Positions 1 through 6,941 of a stretch of 33,032 nt of DNA are shown piece by piece. Positions within the stretch are counted from its first letter, which is position 1; each line of letters starts with the position of its first letter. The position numbers and the translations under genes were made by a program. The notes under the pieces are model-generated. The model was not told the DNA's origin and ran no database searches. It was given only the letters and a program-made list of their open reading frames with translations. Location of the stretch: NCBI GenBank assembly GCA_030019475.1, contig JASEER010000005.1:1-33032 (forward strand). The letters run 5' to 3'. This DNA comes from Thermoanaerobacterales bacterium. GTDB lineage: Bacteria; Bacillota; Desulfotomaculia; Desulfotomaculales; JASEER01.

Positions 1-702
1 CCGCTGGCCGCCGCCTACGCGCGCGGCGAGCGGGGTGCGGCGGATAACCTGCAGGTGGTGAATCTTGACTCCGTCCAGGCCCAGGGCGGTGAGAGCGCGG
101 GCCGTAGCCAGGAAGTCCTCCCGGTCCTCCCCTGGGAGGCCGAGGATGATATGGGCGCAGACAAAGATGTTCCTTCCCCGCGTGCGCCGCACGGCGTCGA
201 TGAAGTCGGCCGCCGAGTGCCCGCGGTTAATGATATGCAGCGTGCGGTCGTGAATCGACTGAAGGCCGTATTCCACCCAGACATGCCGTTTGCGCGTGTA
301 TTCCTCGAGGAGGTCCAGGACCGGATCGGGGGCGCAATCCGGCCGGGTGGCGACGGCCAGTCCCACCACCTCGGGGTCGGCGAGGGCGGAATCAAAGAGG
401 CCGCGCAGGGCGGCAGGCGGGGCGTAGGTGTTCGTATGGCTTTGAAAATAGGCCAGAAACCCGGCGCGGGGGTCGCGCCGGCGCAGGGCCGCCTTTCCAC
501 GGGCGATCTGCTCCCGGATGGTCAGGCCGCTTCCGGCGGCCGGGGCGAAGCTGGGGTTGTAGCAGAAGGTGCAGCCGCCGCGTCCTATGCGCCCGTCACG
601 GTTGGGACAGGTAAAGCCCGCGTCGAGCGGGATCTTATAGATGGGGCGGCCGAAGCGTTCGCGCAGGAAGCGGCTGAACGCATACCAGCGGGGGGCTGTC
701 AA
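1..702 (-). CDS. Radical SAM protein, TIGR01212 (YhcC-like) family, C-terminus beyond the window
   Basis: The first 234 codons are visible; the frame is still open at base 1, so the C-terminus is missing. The protein begins with the family's opening block (LDAGFTCPNRDG near residues 26-37). It carries the cluster motif C-x11-C-x2-C at C32, C44 and C47, which in radical SAM enzymes binds a [4Fe-4S] cluster and S-adenosylmethionine. Further matching blocks are Y-x-SHTNTYAP near residue 75 and the helix VEYGLQS. The substrate of this family is not established to my knowledge. The TTG start at 702-700 is chosen because a GGAGGGG SD lies about 9 bases upstream and because the codon overlaps the stop of the upstream PIN gene (TTGA), which implies translational coupling. 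Confidence 0.88.
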   Translation of the reverse strand, partial: MTAPRWYAFSRFLRERFGRPIYKIPLDAGFTCPNRDGRIGRGGCTFCYNPSFAPAAGSGLTIREQIARGKAALRRRDPRAGFLAYFQSHTNTYAPPAALRGLFDSALADPEVVGLAVATRPDCAPDPVLDLLEEYTRKRHVWVEYGLQSIHDRTLHIINRGHSAADFIDAVRRTRGRNIFVCAHIILGLPGEDREDFLATARALTALGLDGVKIHHLQVIRRTPLAARVGGGQR

Positions 703-1130
703 TGGAGGTGCCCCTCCAGGTAGGCCCCGGCGGTGAGAATGGGCACCCCCGCCCGGTGGGCGACGTCCAGGAGATGGTGGTCATGGGTAACCAGGCAGGC
801 GGCCCGGCCTGCCACGGCGCATTCCAGGAACTTGTTGTCGGCCGGGTCGTCCTTCACCAGACTGAGATGCAGGTCCGGCTTAATCTCGCGGCAATGCGGG
901 CCCTCGAGCAGGCTAACGGCGCGGGCCTCGCGCCGGGCTGCGGCGTCAGGGCTGCCGAACCGCATTTTGCCCAGGATGTCGAGGTACTCGCTACGGATGG
1001 CAGGACTCACCAGGACCTCGATGACACCGCTTTCCCAAAGCTGGAGGAGGCGGCCGGAGGCCTTTTCCGGGGCAAGGAGGCCTCCCATGAAAACATTGGT
1101 GTCGATGACGATACGCGGCCGTCCGGTCAT
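699..1130 (-). CDS. PIN-domain protein, putative toxin-like RNase
   Basis: This 143-residue protein has the PIN fold signature: VIDTNVF with D10 at the N-terminus, an acidic E in IRSEYLDIL, the block DDPADNKFLECA in the middle, and THDHHLL near the end. These supply the acidic residues that bind metal in PIN ribonucleases. The DPADNKFLECA block matches the TIGR00305 'putative toxin of a toxin-antitoxin system' subfamily. No small antitoxin-like gene precedes it: the 103 bases up to the acylphosphatase gene hold no convincing frame. Its stop overlaps the TTG start of the radical SAM gene. The SD before the ATG is weak (GGGGGA, about 7 bases away). The family call is firm; a toxin role is only an inference. 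Confidence 0.85.
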   Translation of the reverse strand: MTGRPRIVIDTNVFMGGLLAPEKASGRLLQLWESGVIEVLVSPAIRSEYLDILGKMRFGSPDAAARREARAVSLLEGPHCREIKPDLHLSLVKDDPADNKFLECAVAGRAACLVTHDHHLLDVAHRAGVPILTAGAYLEGHLH

Positions 1131-1233
1131 TGAGATGTCCCCCACTTTTCGTCCTCGGGCTCTCTTTGTCCGTAGTAGGCTGTGCCCGGTGTTCTCAGGT
1201 TCGCCTTCTTTTTTTTCACTGCCTGCGTGCCGC

Positions 1234-1521
1234 TTATTTGAGGATGCGGAATTCCGGCAGCGGTTTTTCGTTCTCGGGAAGGATGCGCCGCCGCGTATCC
1301 ACCTCGTCGACGCGGGCCTTCGGAGGCCCCTGGCGGCACCAGGCGATGATCGCTTCGACCGCCTCCTCCGGCCCCTGGAAGAGGGCCTCCACGGTCCCGT
1401 CCGGTAAGTTGCGCACCCATCCGGTGACTCTAAGGCGGCGGGCCTCCTCGGCGGTCGACCAGCGGAAGAAAACGCCCTGTACCTTCCCCGTAATGCGGGC
1501 ATGGGCCTCAAAAAGTGCCAT
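1234..1521 (-). CDS. acyP: Acylphosphatase
   Basis: Acylphosphatase hydrolyses the carboxyl-phosphate bond of acyl phosphates in the cytoplasm. The 95-residue product has the complete family signature: [10 protein letters not shown], with catalytic R20 in the phosphate-binding loop, and GWVRN with catalytic N38, followed by the usual DGTVE and GP strands. Length is typical (about 90-100 residues). An ATG six bases further upstream (1527) is also possible, but only one base separates it from the GGGGAGG SD. The ATG at 1521 has a normal 7-base spacing and is preferred. It is transcribed divergently from the tRNA thiolase gene. Confidence 0.93.
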   Translation of the reverse strand: MALFEAHARITGKVQGVFFRWSTAEEARRLRVTGWVRNLPDGTVEALFQGPEEAVEAIIAWCRQGPPKARVDEVDTRRRILPENEKPLPEFRILK

Positions 1522-1574
1522 ATTCATTCCTCCCCTCGCCTTCCCTTTGGCTGTCTCCGGTTGTTTGACCGTCC

Positions 1575-1604
1575 TTGCGGGCCTGTTCTATCCTGTTCTA
1601 TAAT
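1575..1604 (+). promoter_or_regulatory. Sigma-A type promoter for the tRNA sulfurtransferase gene
   Basis: TTGCGG (1575-1580), an 18-base spacer and a perfect TATAAT (1599-1604) lie 47 bases upstream of the GTG start at 1651. A second overlapping candidate is TTGACC (1565-1570), 18 bases, TATCCT (1589-1594). Both -10 elements fall in the two copies of a perfect 10-base tandem repeat. Confidence 0.6.
1582..1601. repeat. Perfect 10-bp tandem duplication in a promoter
   Basis: The unit CCTGTTCTAT occurs at 1582-1591 and again directly at 1592-1601. The second copy supplies the first three bases of the TATAAT -10 box. The unit length is close to one helical turn, so the duplication places two -10-like boxes on the same DNA face. 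Confidence 0.9.
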
Positions 1605-1650
1605 GCAACAAGGCTGCCTGGTTACAGTCCTCGGAGAGGGGGTTGGAATA

Positions 1651-2550
1651 GTGAAGTGCAAAGTCTGCAAGGGCGAAGCCTTTATCAAGTTTCCTGCTCA
1701 TAACGCCGCCTTCTGCGAGGAGCATTTCGACGCCTTTTTTATCCGCCAGGTTGAAAAGGCCATCAGGCGTTACGGGATGCTATCCCCCGGCGCCGGCGTA
1801 ATGGTGGCTGTGTCCGGGGGCAAGGACTCGCTGGTCGTCGCGGATGTCCTTTCGCTCCTCGGTTATGCGGTCCGCGGCCTGCACATCGATCTGGGTATCG
1901 ATGACAACGGCTTCAGTGCCCAGTCCCGGGAAGTCAGCGCTTCTTTCTTTTCCCGGCGCGGTCTGCCGCTGCAGGTTCTTGACCTGCGTGAGACCTTCGG
2001 CATGAGCGTCGTCGAGGCCGGAAGGCGCTTCCCCCGCTTTTGTTCCCTTTGCGGGATGACCAAGCGGTACCTGATGAACCGTACGGCGGCCGAGGCCGGC
2101 GTGGAGGCCCTGGTCACCGGGCATAACCTGGACGATTTGGCCTCCGCCCTCCTGGCGAACGTTCTGCGTTGGGACCTCCGCTACCTGGCCAAGACGCTGC
2201 CCGTGCTTCCCGGTGAAAACGGTTTTGCCAGGAAGGTTAAGCCTCTGGCGCTGCTATCGGAGCGGGAAATAGCCGCCTACGCCGGGGTACATGCCATCCA
2301 GGTTGTGACGGCGCGCTGCCCCTATTCAACCGAGGCCAAGTTCCTCCGCTTCAAACGGGTCTTGAACGATATCGAGGACCAGTCCCCCGGAACCAAGCGC
2401 CGGTTTTACGAGGGGTACGTGGATGCGGCCCACCTGTTTCAGACGTCCGGCGGCGTCCAGGGCGGCGCTCTACGGCCGTGCACCGTCTGCGGAATGCCGA
2501 CCTCGGTCGAGGTCTGCTCCTTCTGCAAGACCTGGCGCGGCCGGCGGTAG
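1651..2550 (+). CDS. ttuA: TtuA/TtcA-family tRNA 2-thiolation enzyme (PP-loop ATPase)
   Basis: The family adenylates a tRNA base and replaces oxygen with sulfur. The 299-residue product shows every landmark of Thermus TtuA: an N-terminal zinc finger at C3, C6, C22 and H25; the ATP-binding SGGKDS loop at residues 55-60; three cysteines suited to the catalytic [4Fe-4S] cluster at C131, C134 and C223; and a C-terminal zinc ribbon at C277, C280, C289 and C292. The terminal zinc fingers favour TtuA (2-thiolation of T54) over TtcA (C32). The GTG start at 1651 is chosen because it places the first zinc finger at the N-terminus as in the family, with GGAGAGG about 11 bases upstream. An in-frame ATG at 1501 would overlap the divergent acylphosphatase gene and is rejected. 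No TtuB-like sulfur carrier gene is nearby. Confidence 0.88.
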   Translation: MKCKVCKGEAFIKFPAHNAAFCEEHFDAFFIRQVEKAIRRYGMLSPGAGVMVAVSGGKDSLVVADVLSLLGYAVRGLHIDLGIDDNGFSAQSREVSASFFSRRGLPLQVLDLRETFGMSVVEAGRRFPRFCSLCGMTKRYLMNRTAAEAGVEALVTGHNLDDLASALLANVLRWDLRYLAKTLPVLPGENGFARKVKPLALLSEREIAAYAGVHAIQVVTARCPYSTEAKFLRFKRVLNDIEDQSPGTKRRFYEGYVDAAHLFQTSGGVQGGALRPCTVCGMPTSVEVCSFCKTWRGRR

Positions 2551-2562
2551 TCCCCGCGTTAC

Positions 2563-3204
2563 TTATCTCCCCGGCGCCGCCAGGTCGAGGACGACGACCC
2601 GCAGCCCGCGGTCCTTCACGGGAGCGGTGATTTCCAGGGCGGGAAGCCGTTCGACCTGTGCAAAACGCTTCGAGAAATCCTCCACCGGCGCGATGGGGAA
2701 GTCGGTGTAATCAGTCTTGTAGTGCATGGGCAGGACGACGGCCGGCGCAAGGGTGGCGACCGTCTCGGCGGCCTCGGCCGCGTCGATGGTGTAAAAGCCC
2801 CCCACCGGGATGCACAGGACGTCGACCGTGCCGATGGCGGCCACCTGATCGGGACTCAGCAGGTGACCGAGGTCTCCGAGGTGGCAAACCCGGAGCCCTT
2901 CCCATTCCAGGACAAAGACCGTATTGGGGCCGCGCTTGGCGCCCTTTTCCCGGTCGTGGTAGGTCTGCAGGCCGTTGATCTCCAGCCCGTCAAGCACCTG
3001 CCTGCCCGGCGTGTCGATGACCCGGGGGCGGCCGGGGAGGGCTTTTACGTTGTTGTGGTCATGGTGCAGGTGACTGACGGTGACATAATCCACCGTCACC
3101 CGCGCTAGAGGGTAGCCAACGGCGGCGTCGAAGGGATCGGTCAATAACCTGCGACCCCCGCTCTCCAACAGGAAGCAGGCATGGCCCAGCCATTGAATAC
3201 GCAT
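2563..3204 (-). CDS. Metallo-beta-lactamase-fold metal-dependent hydrolase (UlaG/UPF0173-like)
   Basis: This 213-residue cytoplasmic protein opens with the UlaG-like strand MRIQWLGHACFLLE and DPF near residue 25. It carries the metal motif HxHxDH at H45, H47, D49 and H50, then a histidine in TYHD, the aspartate of CHLGDLGH and PMHYKTD near residue 167. These are expected to bind two metal ions. The substrate cannot be read from the sequence. The ATG at 3204 has GGAGGTGAG at 7 bases and is preferred over a GTG at 3216 that would overlap this SD. The gene converges on the tRNA thiolase gene with only 12 bases between the stops. Confidence 0.87.
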   Translation of the reverse strand: MRIQWLGHACFLLESGGRRLLTDPFDAAVGYPLARVTVDYVTVSHLHHDHNNVKALPGRPRVIDTPGRQVLDGLEINGLQTYHDREKGAKRGPNTVFVLEWEGLRVCHLGDLGHLLSPDQVAAIGTVDVLCIPVGGFYTIDAAEAAETVATLAPAVVLPMHYKTDYTDFPIAPVEDFSKRFAQVERLPALEITAPVKDRGLRVVVLDLAAPGR

Positions 3205-3389
3205 CGGCCTTCTCACCTCCGGTCTTTCATGCGGTCAATTCTTCGCCGCCGCGCTGGTGTTTCCTGCCGGCGGCGGCCTTTCCTCCCATATCCTGGCCCT
3301 GGTCCGGCCGACCTATGCGGCGGGCATATCCTGCCCCCCGAAGAACCCATACTAACACCAAAGTTATACAGAAAGCCGGGAGTTGGAAA

Positions 3390-4871
3390 ATGACGGACAA
3401 GTCGCCCAGCCTCTGGCGCGTCAAGCCCGTCGGTGCATTGCTGGCCGGGAAAGAATCGTCCCACCTGCGACGGTCACTGAGTGTTGTGGATCTGGTGGCC
3501 CTCGGCATCGGTGCGATCATCGGGACCGGCATCTTTGTCGTCACCGGGGTGGCGGCCGCCCAGTATGCCGGCCCGGGGCTCGTTATCTCCTTCGTGCTCG
3601 CGGGGCTCGCCGCGGCCCTGGCGGCTCTGGTCTACGCGGAACTGGCCTCAATGATCCCGGTCGCCGGCAGCGCCTACACGTACACCTACGCCGCCTTAGG
3701 GGAGTTTGTGGCATGGGTTGTCGGCTGGAACCTGATGCTGGCCTACCTGATCGCTTCGGGGGCGGTAGCCATCGGATGGGGATCCTATCTGGTGGACCTG
3801 CTACGCTCCTTCGGGGTCCTTCTTCCGGCCTCCCTGGTCAACGGGCCGGGCCAGGGGGGGGTGGCCAACCTGCCGGCGATGGCTGTCGCCTTCCTGGTGG
3901 CTTTGTTGATCATCCGCGGCACCAGCCATAGCGCCCGGGCGACCAAGGCTATTGTCCTTGTTAAGCTGGCGGTGATTGTGCTCTTTATCGTTGTCGGGAT
4001 CCGATTCGTAGACCCCGCGAACTGGCGCCCCTTTCTTCCCTTCGGGATTCTGGGCATTTTCCAGGGAGCCGCCATTGTCTTTTTCGCCTACATCGGTTTT
4101 GACGCTGTAGCCACCGCCGCCGAAGAAACAAAGCGGCCCCAACGCGCCCTGCCGACGGGCATCCTGGGGTCTCTGATCGTCTCTACGGTTCTATATATCG
4201 TTGTAACCCTGGTGCTTACCGGCCTGGTGCCCTATGTACAGCTGAACACGGCTTCCCCCGTAACGACGGCCCTCCTTCGTGCCGGGGTGCCCCTGGCCGG
4301 GGGGATCGTGGCCGTGGGCGCCCTGGCCGGGATCACCAGCGTCCTGGTAGTCATTCTTTACGCGCAAAGCCGGATTTTCTTCGCCATGTCGCGGGACGGG
4401 CTGCTGCCGCCCGTCTTTTCCCGTCTCCATCCCCGTTACCGAACGCCGTATATTGCGACTCTAATCGTTGGCGCCGTCGTCATGCTGATAGGCGGGTTCA
4501 TGCCATTTCAGACGGTAGCGGAACTGGCTAACATCGGGGCGCTCATGACGTTTATGCTGACCGCGGTAGGGGTGATGGTGCTGAGGCGCACGCGGCCCGA
4601 TTTGCCGCGGCCGTTCAAAACCCCCGGGGTTCCCTGGACCCCCGTTCTGTCCATTCTTTTCTCTGCCTACCTGGCCGGCAATCTTCCGGCGGACACATGG
4701 CTTCGTTATGCCATTTGGATGGCCGCCGGCATCATTGTCTATTTTGCCTATGGTTACCGCCACAGCGCGCTGGCGCCCCGGGATACCCGGTTTTCCTGGC
4801 GCAGCCTTCTTGCTCCCGTCCATGCCAAGCCGTTTCATCGGCCCAACAGAGCGGGCCAGGACAAGCGCTAG
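3390..4871 (+). CDS. APC-family amino acid permease
   Basis: A 493-residue inner-membrane transporter with about 12 hydrophobic segments. The first carries the APC signature GIGAIIGTGIFVVTG (about residues 40-54), which in this family forms the unwound helix that holds the substrate amino group. The sixth helix region has FAYIGFDAVATAAEETKRP, again diagnostic. It resembles the cationic/branched-chain type (YfnA, CAT-like), but the substrate cannot be assigned. The ATG at 3390 has GGGAG 7 bases upstream. It is monocistronic, divergent from the hydrolase gene and convergent with the cysteine-rich gene. No clear promoter was found in the 185 bases upstream. Confidence 0.9.
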   Translation: MTDKSPSLWRVKPVGALLAGKESSHLRRSLSVVDLVALGIGAIIGTGIFVVTGVAAAQYAGPGLVISFVLAGLAAALAALVYAELASMIPVAGSAYTYTYAALGEFVAWVVGWNLMLAYLIASGAVAIGWGSYLVDLLRSFGVLLPASLVNGPGQGGVANLPAMAVAFLVALLIIRGTSHSARATKAIVLVKLAVIVLFIVVGIRFVDPANWRPFLPFGILGIFQGAAIVFFAYIGFDAVATAAEETKRPQRALPTGILGSLIVSTVLYIVVTLVLTGLVPYVQLNTASPVTTALLRAGVPLAGGIVAVGALAGITSVLVVILYAQSRIFFAMSRDGLLPPVFSRLHPRYRTPYIATLIVGAVVMLIGGFMPFQTVAELANIGALMTFMLTAVGVMVLRRTRPDLPRPFKTPGVPWTPVLSILFSAYLAGNLPADTWLRYAIWMAAGIIVYFAYGYRHSALAPRDTRFSWRSLLAPVHAKPFHRPNRAGQDKR

Positions 4872-4897
4872 TGAAACATAGCACAACCCTGGCTGAC

Positions 4898-4925
4898 AAA
4901 AACCCCTTGATCACGTCCCTCAAGG
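4898..4925 (-). terminator. Rho-independent terminator for the cysteine-rich gene
   Basis: Read on the minus strand, CCTTGA and TCAAGG form a 6-bp stem around a 9-base loop, followed by GGTTTTTG. It starts 18 bases after the stop of the gene ending at 4943. The stem is short, so confidence is moderate. Confidence 0.5.
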
Positions 4926-4942
4926 TGTGGCAACAGGCCGGG

Positions 4943-5236
4943 TTACCAGTCGGCCGGGGTAATCACCGGCCAGTAAACCCCGCCGCAGAACCGGCAGGTG
5001 CGGCCCGGCTTCTCCAGGCAGAACCGCCCGCACTGGGAACAGATGCACTCCCGCCGGAAAGGAAGCTTGCCGCATTGGGCGCGCCCGGGCAGGTAATTGC
5101 GGCAGGAGCCGCAAGACAGGGGGGCCAGGTCGCAGGCCAGGCTGGTCCGCTCTTCGGGTGCGGGGTCGTAATGCGGGCACATAAGGACACCTTGCCGGTT
5201 GAAATAAGTAGCGTGCAGATGGATCAGTTCACCCAT
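4943..5236 (-). CDS. Small cysteine-rich protein, probable metal-binding (unknown function)
   Basis: I do not recognise this 97-residue protein. It has 11 cysteines: C20, C35, C42, C45, C55, C64, C66, C69, C73, C81 and C84. Pairs spaced C-x2-C (42/45, 66/69, 81/84) suggest zinc ribbons or an iron-sulfur site. There is no signal peptide and no membrane segment. The ATG at 5236 has a purine-rich SD (GGAAGGGGG, 7 bases away), a candidate promoter just upstream and a terminator just downstream, so it looks like a real single-gene unit. It could be a regulatory or redox zinc-finger protein. Confidence 0.7.
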   Translation of the reverse strand: MGELIHLHATYFNRQGVLMCPHYDPAPEERTSLACDLAPLSCGSCRNYLPGRAQCGKLPFRRECICSQCGRFCLEKPGRTCRFCGGVYWPVITPADW

Positions 5237-5270
5237 TGTCTAACCCCCTTCCAATTCCTTTAATTCTGAA

Positions 5271-5299
5271 ATCTTAAAACATTTGGAATTGAATGTGAA
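5271..5299 (-). promoter_or_regulatory. Candidate promoter of the cysteine-rich gene
   Basis: On the minus strand TTCACA (5294-5299), a 17-base spacer and TAAGAT (5271-5276) lie about 35 bases before the ATG at 5236, within an AT-rich island (5240-5340) that stands out from the GC-rich surroundings. Both boxes deviate from consensus. Confidence 0.45.
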
Positions 5300-5309
5300 A
5301 TTTATCACG
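5294..5309. promoter_or_regulatory. CRP/FNR-type operator candidate
   Basis: TGTGA-AATTTA-TCACG matches the CRP half-site arrangement TGTGA-N6-TCACA at nine of ten half-site bases. It overlaps the -35 box of the promoter for the cysteine-rich gene. The rest of the 5310-5493 gap holds only weak inverted repeats (for example ATACCCA 5351-5357 with TGGGTAT 5371-5377), with no gene. Confidence 0.4.
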
Positions 5310-5493
5310 ATCTCCTAGCTCTAAAATATGTCAAGGGAGCACCCCTGTCAATACCCACCCGGCACAAACATGGGTATAGTCTAATGCCGCTTGCGTTACG
5401 TTTATGCGAAAGGATGGCACGCCGCCGACCGGTTCTGATGGGCGGACGGTCTGATAGGTGGGCGGCGGGTGTTTTGACGTTTGGGTGGCAATG

Positions 5494-6735
5494 TCACTGG
5501 TGCATTGAGCGTGTTGAAGAAACCAGGTTCTCGGTGCGGCGGCTGATCAGGGTGGCATCCACGCTCAGGCGCGCGGTGCCGGAAATCATCGCGGCCCGCG
5601 CCGTGGCCGCGGCGACGGCCGGTGCGACGCGGTGGTCGAGGGGGCGGGGGATGATCCTCTGGGGCGAGAGTTCGTCGGCCACAAGCGCCGAGATGGCCTC
5701 GGCGGCCGCAAGCTTCATGGCGTCGTTGATATCCCGGGCCCTGACATCGAGAGCCCCGCGAAAGATCCCCGGAAAGGCGAGGACATTATTAATCTGGTTC
5801 GGGAAGTCGGACCTGCCGGTGGCCACAACGGCGGCGCCGGCACGCAGGGCCTGGTCGGGCCAGATCTCCGGTTCCGGGTTCGCCAGGGCGAAGATGATGG
5901 GATCAGGGGCCATTGAACGTACCATGTCTTCGGTGACCAGGTTGGCACGGGAGACGCCGATAAAGACGTCGGCTTCCGCCAGGGCATCGGCAAGGCTGCC
6001 CTGCCTGCCGTCCGGGTTGATGCGCCGGGCGATTTCCTCCTTGTGAGGGTTCATGCCCTTTGGCCGCCCGGCGTAGAGGATTCCCTCCCGGTCACACACA
6101 AGAATCCGGCCGACGCCGAGGGTCAGAAGCAGCCTGGTGATGGCGAGGCCGGCCGAGCCCGCACCGTTGATGACGACCTTTGTTCCGCCGGCCCGGCGCC
6201 CGGTGAGGTTAAGGGCGTTAAGCAAGCCGGCGGCCACCACGACCGCCGTCCCGTGCTGGTCGTCGTGAAAGACGGGGATATCGAGAGTGCGCTTTAACTC
6301 TTGCTCGACTTCAAAGCAGGCGGGGGCGGCGATGTCTTCCAGGTTGATCCCCCCGAAAGTCGGGGCCACCTGCTGTACGAAGCGGATCACGTCGGCCGCT
6401 GTACGGGCGTCGATACACAGTGGAAAGGCGTCCACCCCGGCAAAGGTCTTAAATAACATAGCCTTCCCTTCCATAACCGGGAGGGCGGCCTCGGGTCCCA
6501 CGTTTCCCAGGCCGAGAACGGCGGTCCCGTTGGACACTATAGCCACGAGGTTGTCCTTGGCCGTGTAATCGTGAACGGCCTCCCGGTCGGCGTAGATCTC
6601 CCGGCTCGGGGCCGCCACGCCGGGCGTATAAACCAGCGACAGGTCCTGCTCGTTGCGCAGCGGGAGCTTGGACGTGACCTCTATCTTCCCTTTAGCCTGG
6701 CGATGCAGGGCCAGCGCTTCTTCACGCAGCGCCAT
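5494..6735 (-). CDS. Malic enzyme (malate to pyruvate + CO2)
   Basis: Oxidatively decarboxylates malate to pyruvate with NAD(P)+ and a divalent metal. The 413-residue protein is of the short bacterial type without the phosphotransacetylase-like extension. Visible landmarks are VYTPGVA with the catalytic tyrosine near 36, GKAMLFKTFAG with the catalytic lysine, GINLEDIAAP and HDDQHGTA for metal and substrate, a Rossmann GAGSAG loop, FALANPEPEI and GRSDFPNQINNVLAFPGIF. Cofactor preference cannot be read. The ATG at 6735 has AGGGGTG 7 bases upstream; the frame stays open well upstream (to 6894), but that stretch holds the promoter and a hairpin and is not coding. It lies downstream of frdB in the C4-dicarboxylate island and feeds malate carbon to pyruvate. 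Confidence 0.94.
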   Translation of the reverse strand: MALREEALALHRQAKGKIEVTSKLPLRNEQDLSLVYTPGVAAPSREIYADREAVHDYTAKDNLVAIVSNGTAVLGLGNVGPEAALPVMEGKAMLFKTFAGVDAFPLCIDARTAADVIRFVQQVAPTFGGINLEDIAAPACFEVEQELKRTLDIPVFHDDQHGTAVVVAAGLLNALNLTGRRAGGTKVVINGAGSAGLAITRLLLTLGVGRILVCDREGILYAGRPKGMNPHKEEIARRINPDGRQGSLADALAEADVFIGVSRANLVTEDMVRSMAPDPIIFALANPEPEIWPDQALRAGAAVVATGRSDFPNQINNVLAFPGIFRGALDVRARDINDAMKLAAAEAISALVADELSPQRIIPRPLDHRVAPAVAAATARAAMISGTARLSVDATLISRRTENLVSSTRSMHQ

Positions 6736-6775
6736 CGGTTTCACCCCTGAAAGATGTATACAATATCCTAAATAC

Positions 6776-6804
6776 ACTATACCCCGGTGACTGTTTTCTG
6801 ACAA
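6776..6804 (-). promoter_or_regulatory. Sigma-A promoter of the malic enzyme gene
   Basis: On the minus strand TTGTCA (6799-6804), exactly 17 bases, then TATAGT (6776-6781). Five of six bases match consensus in each box. It sits about 41 bases before the ATG, so the malic enzyme can be expressed separately from the fumarate reductase genes upstream. Confidence 0.75.
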
Positions 6805-6844
6805 TATAAAATAATGTTGCCGACTTCCCCGGCCCGGAACGCGC

Positions 6845-6876
6845 GAGAGCCCGCGCCATAAGGTTTGCGGGCTCTC
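6845..6876. repeat. Perfect 10-bp inverted repeat after frdB, possible transcript end
   Basis: GAGAGCCCGC (6845-6854) and GCGGGCTCTC (6867-6876) pair perfectly around a 12-base loop. It lies 66 bases beyond the frdB stop and upstream of the malic enzyme promoter. No T-run follows on either strand, so it is either a non-canonical terminator or a 3'-end-stabilising hairpin. Confidence 0.6.
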
Positions 6877-6941
6877 ACCGGAAGGCCGGTCCATGCGTTA
6901 TGTTCTTATTGGTCCCGGGGGATAACGCTTGGCGTTCCCCC

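Noticed and set aside
5420-5465. Imperfect GC-rich inverted repeat downstream of the malic enzyme gene
   Set aside because: It has a mismatch, a long loop and no T-run on the minus strand, so it was not called as a terminator.
6736-6894. N-terminal extension of malic enzyme (open frame to 6894)
   Set aside because: The extension has no family match and spans a near-consensus promoter and a perfect hairpin; the ATG at 6735 has a good SD.
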